Below, in pieces: positions 8,028 through 16,047 of a DNA stretch of 64,000 bases. Each line of letters starts with the position of its first letter. Within the stretch, counting starts at the first letter, position 1. Source of the stretch: an uncultured Oscillibacter sp. Its GTDB lineage: Bacteria > Bacillota > Clostridia > Oscillospirales > Oscillospiraceae. A program made the position numbers and the translations under genes. A model generated the notes under the pieces. The model saw only the letters and a program-made list of their open reading frames with translations, made no database searches and had not been told where the DNA came from. The stretch is taken from positions 11,696 to 75,695 of the forward strand of contig CAJTMG010000003.1 of NCBI GenBank assembly GCA_910577405.1, read 5' to 3'.

Positions 8028-9180
8028 TTTCAGCTATGGGTTCCCGATCTTCCTCCTGCGCTGCGTTTTCGGGGGCAGCGGAGTCGTCGAAGTCGTCGGC
8101 GCTTACGTCTACCGCTCTTCCTGCGGCTTTCGCGGCGGCCCGGGACTGATTGCTCATGAGTTTATCAAAATTCTTTCGGACCTCCGCCTCAAGCTGGTCC
8201 CGAATCTCCGGATTTTCCTGCAAGTAGCGTTTTGCGGCGTCGCGGCCCTGACCGATCCGGGTCTCGCCCATGGAGAACCAGGAGCCGGATTTCTGCATCA
8301 GGTCCAGTTTCACGCCCAGGTCCACCAGCTCGCTCTCCCGCACAATGCCCTCGCCATACATGATATCGAATTCGGCTTCCCGGAACGGAGGGGCCATCTT
8401 GTTCTTGACCACCTTGGCGCGGGTACGGTTGCCTACGATTTCGCCGTTGACCTTGATGCTCTCCACCCGGCGGATATCGATGCGGACGGAGGCATAGAAT
8501 TTCAGCGCCCGTCCGCCGGTGGTGACTTCCGGGTTTCCGTACATCACGCCGACCTTCTCACGGAGCTGGTTGATAAAAATAACGATGGTATTGGTCTTGC
8601 TGATAGCGGCGGTAAGCTTCCGGAGCGCCTGGCTCATCAGACGCGCGTGGAGGCCAACGTAACTGTCCCCCATCTCGCCCTCGATTTCCGCGCGGGGCAC
8701 CAGAGCCGCCACGCTGTCCACCACAATCACATCAATGGCTCCGGAACGAACCAGAGCTTCTGTAATCTCAAGGGCCTGCTCGCCGGCGTCGGGCTGGGAG
8801 ATCAGCAGGTCCTCGACTTTCACTCCCAGGGCGCGGGCATAGGTGGGGTCCAGAGCGTGTTCCGCGTCCACGAAGGCCACCTCGCCGCCCTTCTTCTGGG
8901 CCTCCGCCACCACGTGCAGGGCCAAGGTTGTCTTGCCTGAGGATTCGGGGCCGTAGATTTCCACAATGCGTCCCCGGGGCAGGCCGCCGATGCCCAGGGC
9001 CACATCCAGCGCCAGGGAGCCCGTGGGGATGTACTCGATATTCAGGTCCGCCTTGTCGCCAAACCGCATAATGGAGCCCTTGCCGTACATCTTCTCGATC
9101 TGGCTCATGGCGGTGCTGATTGCCTTTTTCTTGTCGGCTGCTGGCGCCGCGCTGGGGATAGGCGCTTTTTCTTTTGCCAT
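8017..9180 (-). CDS. recA: Recombinase RecA
   Basis: A full-length 387-residue RecA. Walker A GPESSGKT lies near residue 77, with the Walker B stretch [12 protein letters not shown], the MAW-type signature [14 protein letters not shown] and the L2 loop region [14 protein letters not shown]. The C-terminus is acidic, as usual. It catalyses ATP-dependent homologous pairing and triggers LexA cleavage. AGGAGG precedes ATG 9180. The gene follows the PspC-like gene by 38 bases, and I could not see a clear LexA box in that gap, so SOS control may act further upstream. Confidence 0.97.
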   Translation of the reverse strand: MAKEKAPIPSAAPAADKKKAISTAMSQIEKMYGKGSIMRFGDKADLNIEYIPTGSLALDVALGIGGLPRGRIVEIYGPESSGKTTLALHVVAEAQKKGGEVAFVDAEHALDPTYARALGVKVEDLLISQPDAGEQALEITEALVRSGAIDVIVVDSVAALVPRAEIEGEMGDSYVGLHARLMSQALRKLTAAISKTNTIVIFINQLREKVGVMYGNPEVTTGGRALKFYASVRIDIRRVESIKVNGEIVGNRTRAKVVKNKMAPPFREAEFDIMYGEGIVRESELVDLGVKLDLMQKSGSWFSMGETRIGQGRDAAKRYLQENPEIRDQLEAEVRKNFDKLMSNQSRAAAKAAGRAVDVSADDFDDSAAPENAAQEEDREPIAENED

Positions 9181-9218
9181 ACTGCTTTCCTCCTATTGTT
9201 CTGATTTCGTCCCGGGAT

Positions 9219-9407
9219 TTACCAAGGCTCCCGGGGAATGACGATGGCGCAGATGAAATAGGCCACCATGCCGCTGCTGCCCAACGCCGTGAAGAGCACC
9301 CAGGCCAGCCGCACCAACGTCGGGTCCAAACCGAAGTATTTCGCGATTCCGCCGCACACGCCGTCCAGCATCCTGCCCTGATTGAGCTTGTATAACCGTT
9401 TGCCCAT
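9219..9407 (-). CDS. PspC-domain small membrane protein
   Basis: A 62-residue protein consisting of a single PspC domain. The motif LDGVCGGIAKYFGLDPTLVRLAWV is split by the turn typical of this family, and one hydrophobic helix (ALGSSGMVAYFICAIVIP) ends it. PspC domains are linked to membrane-stress sensing. Here it sits between prmC and recA in one minus-strand unit. A good AGGAGG site precedes ATG 9407. Confidence 0.9.
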   Translation of the reverse strand: MGKRLYKLNQGRMLDGVCGGIAKYFGLDPTLVRLAWVLFTALGSSGMVAYFICAIVIPREPW

Positions 9408-9443
9408 GTCTGTTCCTCCTTCTCTCGCAGTTGTCCTTTGTTT

Positions 9444-10319
9444 TTATTCTGAAAGCCGCTCCGCTCCCAAATCACCGAAGACCACCCGGGGTATGCCGTG
9501 AAGGTCCTGACGTATCTGTATATCTGCAAAGCCCTGGGCCTCCATCAGACTGCCAACGGACTCCGCCTGACCGACGCCCACCTCAAAATAGAGCCGGCCG
9601 CCGGGGGCAAGGACCTGCTTCCAATTGGCGGTAATGGCCCGGTAGAAGTCCAGACCGTCCGGACCGCCATCCAGGGCCAGATGGGGCTCGTAATCCCGCA
9701 CCGACGGGTCCAGCTTCTGAATGTCCCTTGTGGGGATATAGGGCGGGTTGCAGAGGATGCACTGGAAGTCCCCCAAGTCCGGGTCCGGTATGCCCAGCGC
9801 GTCCATCCAGACGGGTACCGCTCTTCCGGAAAGGCCATTGCGCCGGATATTCTGACGGCAGATTTTCAGGGCGCAGTCGTCGAACTCCCCCAGCACTACA
9901 TGGGCCTGCGGGACCTGAGACGCCGCCGCCAGACCCAGGCATCCGCTTCCCGCGCAGAGGTCCAGGGCCCGGCACTCCCCCAGTGTCCGGAGGTAGTCAA
10001 TGGCCAGTTCCGCCAGGAGCTCGGAATCCGGCCGTGGAATCAGCACATCCGTGGTAATATCCAGAGGCAGGCCGTAGAACTCCCACTCGCCAATGATATA
10101 GGCCACCGGTTCCCCTTCCAGATGCCGCTCCAGAAGGGCCTGCACCCGGTCCTCCACCTCTGGGGACGCGTAAAGATTGCCGTCCCGCACCAGTTCCTGA
10201 CGGCTCTTTCCCGTGGCGCAGCAGACCAGCTCCCGGGCCTCCAGCGTCGCCCCGTCCACTCCAAGCTCCCGCAGGCGCCGCCGCAGTCTCAGGTATAATT
10301 CGTTGTATGTGATCGTCAT
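9444..10319 (-). CDS. prmC: Peptide chain release factor N5-glutamine methyltransferase PrmC
   Basis: A 291-residue enzyme that methylates the GGQ glutamine of release factors RF1/RF2. The helical N-terminal domain is followed by a Rossmann methyltransferase fold: RPDSELLAE, the SAM-binding DLCAGSGCLGLA and the hallmark catalytic CNPPYIP. Length is normal. The gene lies in a minus-strand series with DUF1385 upstream (28 bases) and pspC-recA downstream. prfA often neighbours prmC but is not in this window. Confidence 0.95.
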   Translation of the reverse strand: MTITYNELYLRLRRRLRELGVDGATLEARELVCCATGKSRQELVRDGNLYASPEVEDRVQALLERHLEGEPVAYIIGEWEFYGLPLDITTDVLIPRPDSELLAELAIDYLRTLGECRALDLCAGSGCLGLAAASQVPQAHVVLGEFDDCALKICRQNIRRNGLSGRAVPVWMDALGIPDPDLGDFQCILCNPPYIPTRDIQKLDPSVRDYEPHLALDGGPDGLDFYRAITANWKQVLAPGGRLYFEVGVGQAESVGSLMEAQGFADIQIRQDLHGIPRVVFGDLGAERLSE

Positions 10320-10347
10320 ATTCCGCTCCGTTATCTCGTTTTGTTTC

Positions 10348-11319
10348 TCACCATTCGTCCTGTCCCTTCTCGTCCGGCAGCACCAGCTCCAGGGAACGGA
10401 TGGCGCATTCCATCATACCCTCGTCAGGCTCGTTGGTGGTAAAATTCTGCATCCACATTCCCGGCGCGGTAAGGATCTTCGCAAGACGGCTCTCCTGCAC
10501 ATACCGTCCCACCCAGCGGTTGAACTCGTAGGTCACCCCCACCACCAGCGGCAAAAGGGCCAGATGCACCACGGTCCGGAGCCAGGGGTTGGTCATGGGC
10601 CAGATGCCGAAAAAGACGCTGGAGAAAATGATGGAGACGGCGATGACCACAAACAGGAAGCTGGTGCCGCAGCGGGGATGATGCCTGGGCTGCGCGCGGA
10701 CGTTTTCCACTGTCAGAGGCAGTCCCGCCTCGTAGCAGAAAATGGTCTTGTGCTCCGCGCCGTGGTACTGGAAGACCCGATAAATATCCTTCTGGCGGGA
10801 GCAGAGTATCAGATAGAGCAGGAAGATGGCCACTTTCAGCACGCCCTCCACCAGATTGCGTCCCCAGAGCGGAAAGCTGGGGAAGAAATAGAGGATGCCG
10901 CCGGTGAGCAGGGTCGGCAGGACCATAAACAGGAAGACCGACATACCCACGCCCAGCACCACCGCCAGGGTCACCACCAGGCTTTCCATTTTCTTGCTGG
11001 AAAGACGCTTCTCCAGCCACTGCTCGAATTTCGAAGGCTCCGACGCCTCCTCTTCCGGGTAGAATTCCGCCGAGTACATCAGGGCTTTCACGCCGTTCAC
11101 CATGGAATCCAGAAAGTTCACCGTGCCCCGGATCAGAGGAACCCCCAGAATCGGATACCGGTCCTTGATGAATCTCAGTTCCTCTACCTTCTCCACCAGC
11201 TTCCCGTCCTGATCACGCACAACAATGGCCTGTTTCTTTGGCCCGCGCATCAGGATGCCTTCAATCAGCGCCTGTCCGCCGATGCTCGTCCGAAACGCGC
11301 CGCTGTTTTTTTCACTCAT
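10348..11319 (-). CDS. DUF1385 membrane protein
   Basis: A 323-residue protein with the DUF1385 start (TSIGGQALIEGILMRGPKKQAIVVRD) and the central block FQYHGAEHKTIFCYE. Four or five hydrophobic segments follow, two of them between residues 110 and 180. DUF1385 is widespread in Firmicutes and is repeatedly found beside prmC and prfA, as here. A metal-dependent membrane function has been proposed from its conserved His/Glu residues, but none is proven to my knowledge. Confidence 0.9.
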   Translation of the reverse strand: MSEKNSGAFRTSIGGQALIEGILMRGPKKQAIVVRDQDGKLVEKVEELRFIKDRYPILGVPLIRGTVNFLDSMVNGVKALMYSAEFYPEEEASEPSKFEQWLEKRLSSKKMESLVVTLAVVLGVGMSVFLFMVLPTLLTGGILYFFPSFPLWGRNLVEGVLKVAIFLLYLILCSRQKDIYRVFQYHGAEHKTIFCYEAGLPLTVENVRAQPRHHPRCGTSFLFVVIAVSIIFSSVFFGIWPMTNPWLRTVVHLALLPLVVGVTYEFNRWVGRYVQESRLAKILTAPGMWMQNFTTNEPDEGMMECAIRSLELVLPDEKGQDEW

Positions 11320-11447
11320 TTGACTGCCTTTCTAAGTTTGGTAAGGATCATGGCTGACCGCAATGCACTGCCAGCCCTTCTTTTTCTAATCATAAAGAAA
11401 AGAAGCAAAAGAAATCCAGAGGTATTTTTTGAATTTTTCAGAATCGC

Positions 11448-12872
11448 TCATTCCGGCAGGCGGATGGTCACCAAAGCGCCGCCGCCCTCCGCGTTGGAAA
11501 TGGTAAACGCGCCGCCGTGGAGGTTGATGATCTCGTCGCAGACCGCCAGTCCGATACCGCTGCCCCTTGCCTTGGAGGTACCCTTATAGAATTTCTGCTT
11601 GATAAAGGGCAGCTCTTCCTCCGGCACGCCAGGACCGTAATCCCGGACCCGCACCACCTGCGCGGCGCCCTCCCGGCAGATGGAGGCTGTAATGCGTTTC
11701 CCGGCCCCGCCGTGCTTGGACGCGTTGTCCAGAACGTTGCAGAAGACCTGTTTCAGCCGTTCAGGGTCGCCGGGGATCATGGGCAGGATATCGTCGCCGG
11801 GTGAGTATTCCAGCAGAATGCCGTCCTGACGGAAAAGCTCCTGGTAGGTAAAAATCGCGTCCTCCAGCTCCGCCTGCAAGTCCACCGGCTCGATCTGTAG
11901 GGTAAACCGTCCGTCCTCCATCTTGGAGAAATCCAGCAGTTCCTCCACCATATTGCACAGCCGCCGGGACTCCTTCACAATCACCCTGATGCCCCGCCGG
12001 AGCTGCTCCTGGTCGTCCAAATCCTCCAGAATCGTCTCCCCCCAGCCGTTGATTGCCGTCAGAGGCGTCCGCAGCTCGTGGGACACGGAGGAGATGAATT
12101 CGCTTTTCATTTTCTCATTCTGGCTGATTTTCAGGGACATATTATTGATGTTGTCCACCAGCTCCCCCAGTTCGTCCGTGTACCGGTTTTCGATTCTGGC
12201 CCCGTAGCTCCCGGCGGAAATTCGTTTTGCGGCGTCGGTCACCACGGCCACGGGTTCCACCACATCGTTGATGAACAGCAGATTGGAGAAGACCACCAGC
12301 AGCATACAGAGCAGGGCCACCAGAAGGATTACCAGCACCGTCAAAAGCACCTGCCTGTTCACGGCCCGCATGGAGGTAACCAGCCGCATGATGCCCACCA
12401 CACGGCCGTTGGCGAGGAGGGGATAGGAGACGGCCAGGATTTCCTCTCCTGTCTCCAGGTCCCGTCCCTGATACGGCATGGGCTGGTTTTGCAGGGCCCG
12501 GGCGATGTCGTCGGTTCTGGGGGAGGTACCCGCCGTCAGCCCGGAGGTGGACACCTGTATCCGTCCGCTGGCGTTGATGAACTGCATTTCGATACAGTCC
12601 TTGTCCTCGAAGGATTCCGCAGACTGAACGGCCTTCTGGTAATAGCTTCCGAAGCCGTTGTCCATAAAATACTCATTGAAGGAATTGGCCAAAGCCTGGG
12701 CCCTGCTCTCCAATCCCTTCTGCATGGTGCCGTAATAGTAATTGGACACCCCGGCGGAAAAGAGGGTTACGATCAGCACCAGGAGCGTGGCAATGGGAAC
12801 GATGGAATTAAAAATCCAGCGCTGACGAAGTCCCCGGAGCCGCAAAGCCTTCCAGCCCTGCTGCTTCTCCAC
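11448..12872 (-). CDS. Membrane sensor histidine kinase
   Basis: A 474-residue kinase starting at GTG 12872, chosen because AGGAGG lies eight bases upstream; longer in-frame starts overlap the regulator gene and lack a good site. One helix near residue 25 and a second near 180 flank a ~130-residue extracellular sensor domain. HAMP, the DHp H-box SSVSHELRTPLTAINGWGE, and HATPase boxes (VFCNVLDNASKHG, DYGPGVPEEELPF, GSGIGLAVCDEI) follow. It is co-transcribed with the response regulator and a lipoprotein. The large sensor domain means it is not a BceS-type intramembrane kinase, despite the BceAB genes nearby. Its signal is unknown; the lipoprotein partner suggests an envelope cue. Confidence 0.9.
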   Translation of the reverse strand: MEKQQGWKALRLRGLRQRWIFNSIVPIATLLVLIVTLFSAGVSNYYYGTMQKGLESRAQALANSFNEYFMDNGFGSYYQKAVQSAESFEDKDCIEMQFINASGRIQVSTSGLTAGTSPRTDDIARALQNQPMPYQGRDLETGEEILAVSYPLLANGRVVGIMRLVTSMRAVNRQVLLTVLVILLVALLCMLLVVFSNLLFINDVVEPVAVVTDAAKRISAGSYGARIENRYTDELGELVDNINNMSLKISQNEKMKSEFISSVSHELRTPLTAINGWGETILEDLDDQEQLRRGIRVIVKESRRLCNMVEELLDFSKMEDGRFTLQIEPVDLQAELEDAIFTYQELFRQDGILLEYSPGDDILPMIPGDPERLKQVFCNVLDNASKHGGAGKRITASICREGAAQVVRVRDYGPGVPEEELPFIKQKFYKGTSKARGSGIGLAVCDEIINLHGGAFTISNAEGGGALVTIRLPE

Positions 12873-12907
12873 GCCCTCGCCCTCCTGCCAGCCGCTGTTA
12901 TTCCCGT

Positions 12908-13594
12908 TTACACTCCCCATTTGTACCCGTAGCCCCATACCGTCGTAATATAAGCCGGATTCTGCACGTTGTCCTCAATTTTCAGACGCAGCCGCCGGAT
13001 ATTCACGTCCACAATTTTCAGTTCCCCGAAGTAATCCCGGCCCCAGACCATATCCAGAATCTCCTCCCGGGACAGGGCCTTGCCGGGATTCTCCATAAAG
13101 ACCCGCATAATGGAGTATTCCACCTGAGTCAGCTTGATTCTCTGGCCATTCTTTTCCAGTGTCCGGTTCCGGGTATTCAGCAGGAAGGGCGGCTGACGGA
13201 GTTCCCCTGTCTGCACGGGGTCCTCGCCTCCGGCACGACGGTAGAGGGCGTCCACGCGGGCGGTGAGTTCGGCGGGTGAGAATGGTTTTGTGACGTAATC
13301 ATCCGCGCCGGTCATCAGCCCCGTGACCTTATCCATCTCCTGTGAACGGGCGGTAAGCATAATAATCCCGATACGGGTATTGATAGCCCGGATACGCCGG
13401 CAGACCTCAAAACCGTCAATCCCCGGCAGCATGATATCCAGCAGCGCTACCTTGGTATCCGGGTTTTCCCGCAGCAGCTCCAGGGCCTCCTCACCGCTCT
13501 CGGCCTCTATCACGTCATACCCGCCCCGGCGCAGGTTTATCACGATAAAACTCCGAATACTGGCTTCATCTTCTAAAACCAATACTTTTTTCAT
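12908..13594 (-). CDS. OmpR/PhoB-family response regulator
   Basis: A 228-residue regulator. The receiver domain has the acidic pair (EDE), phosphoacceptor Asp in ALLDIMLPGIDGFE (residue about 53), Thr in MLTARS and Lys in TKPFSPAEL. The C-terminal winged helix ends in the expected INTVWGYGYKWGV-like sequence (ITTVWGYGYKW). The gene is 24 bases after the lipoprotein gene and upstream of the kinase. It is the natural partner of that kinase and a candidate activator for the divergent BceAB genes. Confidence 0.95.
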   Translation of the reverse strand: MKKVLVLEDEASIRSFIVINLRRGGYDVIEAESGEEALELLRENPDTKVALLDIMLPGIDGFEVCRRIRAINTRIGIIMLTARSQEMDKVTGLMTGADDYVTKPFSPAELTARVDALYRRAGGEDPVQTGELRQPPFLLNTRNRTLEKNGQRIKLTQVEYSIMRVFMENPGKALSREEILDMVWGRDYFGELKIVDVNIRRLRLKIEDNVQNPAYITTVWGYGYKWGV

Positions 13595-13618
13595 AAATAA
13601 CCCCCTGTTTGCATTCGT

Positions 13619-14962
13619 TCAGTTGTCTCCGGCGGTCCATTCGGCGGCGATGAGGGAAAAGGCGGCGCGGACGTCGTCGGCAGAAACGCCGTAATCCCAG
13701 GTAAGATTGGCGTCCAGAAGCTCGGCGGTATAAATGGCGCTCTTCTGACGGCTGAGCAGGAAACGGCTTCCCCGGGTGGCTTTGACTTCCCGATTGGAGC
13801 CGGTGATGGTGGTGATGCGCAGGAAGGGCTTCCCGCGGCGTCCGGCGGAATTCTGGTCGTAAAACGTGACGGTGACCTCCCCAGAGGATGAGACGCGGTC
13901 GGTCTGGAAATGGCCGATCCAGGAATCCGGAAGCTGGAGGAACCATCCGTCCTCCATGCTGTGATAGGTGGAGGCCGCCGCTTCCGGTTCCCCCGCCAGA
14001 CTGAAGGAGCGCCATTCGATCCGCTGAATGGGGCTTTCCTCATCGATGCGGATGGGGTTGGGAACTTCGGTCAAACCATCGCCGTTGATATCGGTGGGGT
14101 AGAGTCCGCAGAAGGGTGCCAGGACGCTGGAAACGCCGGTAGCCTCGGAAAGGACTGTATTCACCAGCTCTCCCCGCCGTACCGCCAGAACGTCCGTCAC
14201 GGCCCGGCTCTGCTCAGACACGCCGGTGACGAAAAGGGCCGGTTCCCCTGTCCGGAGGGTCCCCGCGGTCACCCGTCCCTGCTGGCTCAGCTCGGCCATG
14301 GTCATGGATATCCGTGCGGGGGAACGAAGGGTCAGCGCGCCGTCCTGCCAGCCGTAGTATTCCGCGATGCCGCCGCCCTCCTCGTCGCTCCGGAGGACCA
14401 CAAGCTCCTGCCGTCCGTCCTGGTCCATATCCAGATTGGCGTACTTCACATAGCTGACGCTCCGGAGCAGTTCCTCGGCATGGCCCTCCTGCAAGGCGTA
14501 GACGGACAGGGCCTGCAATTCTGTACTGACCTTCCAGCCGACGATCAGCTCTGTCACGCCGTCGCCGTCCATGTCGCTGTACACCACGCTGTAGACCGAC
14601 GCGCCGCTGCCCTCGATCACCGCCGTCTGTTCATAGCGGTCCTCCTGCACGGAAAAGATATAGATTTTCAGCGGCTTCTCGTCGTCGCTCTTCCGGAAAA
14701 AGGCCACGGCTTCCTCTCTTCCGTCGCCGTCCAGGTCCGTGAGCTGCACCGGCTGGATGTTCGTTCCCGATACCGGCGCGGCGTACTCTGCCCCCCCGTC
14801 CAGTATGGTGTTGATCTGTCCGCTCAGCTCCGTATATTTCGCCGGCAGGGTAGGCAGGGTGTACAGCTCTTCCGGATCAAAGACAATCCGCATTCCCCCG
14901 CAGCCGGTCAGCGTTACTGAGAGCAGAATTGCCGTCAGCAGCGCGTACAGTCGTTTTCTCAC
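13619..14962 (-). CDS. Lipoprotein with FG-GAP/VCBS-like repeats, operon partner of a two-component system
   Basis: A 447-residue secreted lipoprotein. The start is GTG 14962, preceded by AAGGAGG; it yields a clean lipoprotein signal (RKRLYALLTAILLSVTLTGC, lipobox LTGC at residue 21). The body carries repeated calcium-loop/beta-propeller motifs: LTDLDGDGREEAV, YSDMDGDGVTELIVG, NLDMDQDGRQELVVL and YPTDINGDGLTEV. These match FG-GAP/VCBS integrin-like repeats. It lies 24 bases before the response regulator and is probably the first gene of a lipoprotein-regulator-kinase operon. That suggests an accessory sensor or scaffold for the kinase, but this role is inference. Confidence 0.85.
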   Translation of the reverse strand: MRKRLYALLTAILLSVTLTGCGGMRIVFDPEELYTLPTLPAKYTELSGQINTILDGGAEYAAPVSGTNIQPVQLTDLDGDGREEAVAFFRKSDDEKPLKIYIFSVQEDRYEQTAVIEGSGASVYSVVYSDMDGDGVTELIVGWKVSTELQALSVYALQEGHAEELLRSVSYVKYANLDMDQDGRQELVVLRSDEEGGGIAEYYGWQDGALTLRSPARISMTMAELSQQGRVTAGTLRTGEPALFVTGVSEQSRAVTDVLAVRRGELVNTVLSEATGVSSVLAPFCGLYPTDINGDGLTEVPNPIRIDEESPIQRIEWRSFSLAGEPEAAASTYHSMEDGWFLQLPDSWIGHFQTDRVSSSGEVTVTFYDQNSAGRRGKPFLRITTITGSNREVKATRGSRFLLSRQKSAIYTAELLDANLTWDYGVSADDVRAAFSLIAAEWTAGDN

Positions 14963-15102
14963 TGGGCGCGTTCCTCCTTCTGTACCCGCAAAAGAAAAGA
15001 TATGGATGAAAAAGAACCTCTTTTCCCATCCCAGTATCATATCACGTTTTTTCCCCTTTGTGTAGCCCTTCCGGACAAAAATTCCACCGCTCCCTTATAA
15101 AC

Positions 15103-15118
15103 ATAAGAATCATCTTAT
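15103..15118. promoter_or_regulatory. Dyad in the divergent lipoprotein/BceA control region
   Basis: The inverted repeat ATAAGA-atca-TCTTAT sits in an AT-rich stretch (15090-15135) that also holds TATAAT-like sequence on the minus strand. It probably belongs to the promoter/operator of the minus-strand lipoprotein operon. Confidence 0.4.
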
Positions 15119-15174
15119 TATAAATTTACTACAGCGTCAAGAACAGAGCCGCATTTTGTTTCTGTCCGGCAATC

Positions 15175-15248
15175 TTACAAAAATGTAAGGAACGGCGGGA
15201 AACTGTAAGGGAAAAGCATGGCAGGCCGGGTGCGGGGGATGGTAGAAT
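15175..15248 (+). promoter_or_regulatory. BceR-type regulator box and activator-dependent promoter
   Basis: TTACA-AAAA-TGTAA at 15175-15188 fits the TNACA-N4-TGTAA inverted repeat that I recall for BceR-like regulators. A further TGTAAG half-site lies exactly 20 bases on (15204-15209). The -10 TAGAAT is at 15243-15248, and the -35 position (GGCAGG) is poor, as expected when an activator recruits polymerase. The BceA start at 15280 follows. Confidence 0.65.
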
Positions 15249-15279
15249 AGGGACAGAAATCAACAAGGAGGCATTTGTC

Positions 15280-16047
15280 ATGTCACTGTTAGAAGTACAG
15301 CATCTTCAGAAAATCTACACGACGCGGTTCGGGGGCAGTCAGGTGACGGCTCTGGCGGACGTGAATTTTTCCGTGGAACCTGGGGAATACGTGGCCATCA
15401 TGGGAGAATCCGGCTCCGGGAAGACGACGCTGCTGAACATCCTGGCTGCGCTGGACCGTCCCACCGCCGGGGAGGTCTTCCTGAACGGCAAGCCGCTGTC
15501 GGGCATCCGGGAGCGGGATCTGGCGGCGTTCCGGCGGTCCCATCTGGGCTTTGTGTTCCAGGACTTCAATCTGCTGGACACTTTTTCTTTGCAGGACAAC
15601 ATTTTCCTTCCCCTGGTGCTGGCCGGGGAGGATTATCGTGAAATGCGCAGGAAATTACAGCCCCTCGCGGAACAACTGGGCATCACGAGCCTTCTGACCA
15701 AGTACCCCTATGAAGTCTCCGGCGGGCAGAAACAGCGTGCCGCGGTGGCCCGTGCTCTGGTGACGGAACCCCAGCTGGTCCTGGCCGACGAACCTACCGG
15801 CGCGCTGGATTCCCGGGCCTCTGACAATCTTCTGGAGCTGTTCGGCGAGATCAACCAGCAGGGTCAGACCATCGTGATGGTGACCCACTCCGTCAAAGCC
15901 GCCAGTCACGCCCAGCGGGTCCTCTTCCTCCGGGACGGCCAGGTCTACCACCAGCTCTACCGGGGCGGGCAGTCCGCGGAGGCGCAGTTCGCCAAAATCT
16001 CCGACGCCCTTACGGTGCTGACCCAAGGCGGTGAGTCCCGTGCGTAA
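15280..16047 (+). CDS. BceA-type ABC transporter ATP-binding protein
   Basis: A 255-residue ATPase of the MacB/BceA group. Walker A GESGSGKTT (near 41), Q-loop FVFQDFNLLD, signature SGGQKQR and Walker B LVLADEPTGALDS are intact. BceAB systems flip or free lipid-bound targets of peptide antibiotics such as bacitracin. AAGGAGG precedes ATG 15280. The permease gene overlaps its end by 17 bases. A BceR-type box precedes it. Confidence 0.93.
   Translation: MSLLEVQHLQKIYTTRFGGSQVTALADVNFSVEPGEYVAIMGESGSGKTTLLNILAALDRPTAGEVFLNGKPLSGIRERDLAAFRRSHLGFVFQDFNLLDTFSLQDNIFLPLVLAGEDYREMRRKLQPLAEQLGITSLLTKYPYEVSGGQKQRAAVARALVTEPQLVLADEPTGALDSRASDNLLELFGEINQQGQTIVMVTHSVKAASHAQRVLFLRDGQVYHQLYRGGQSAEAQFAKISDALTVLTQGGESRA

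Noticed and set aside
9181-9218. LexA/SOS box in front of recA
   Set aside because: I looked for the GAAC-N4-GTTC-type palindrome in this gap and did not find it.
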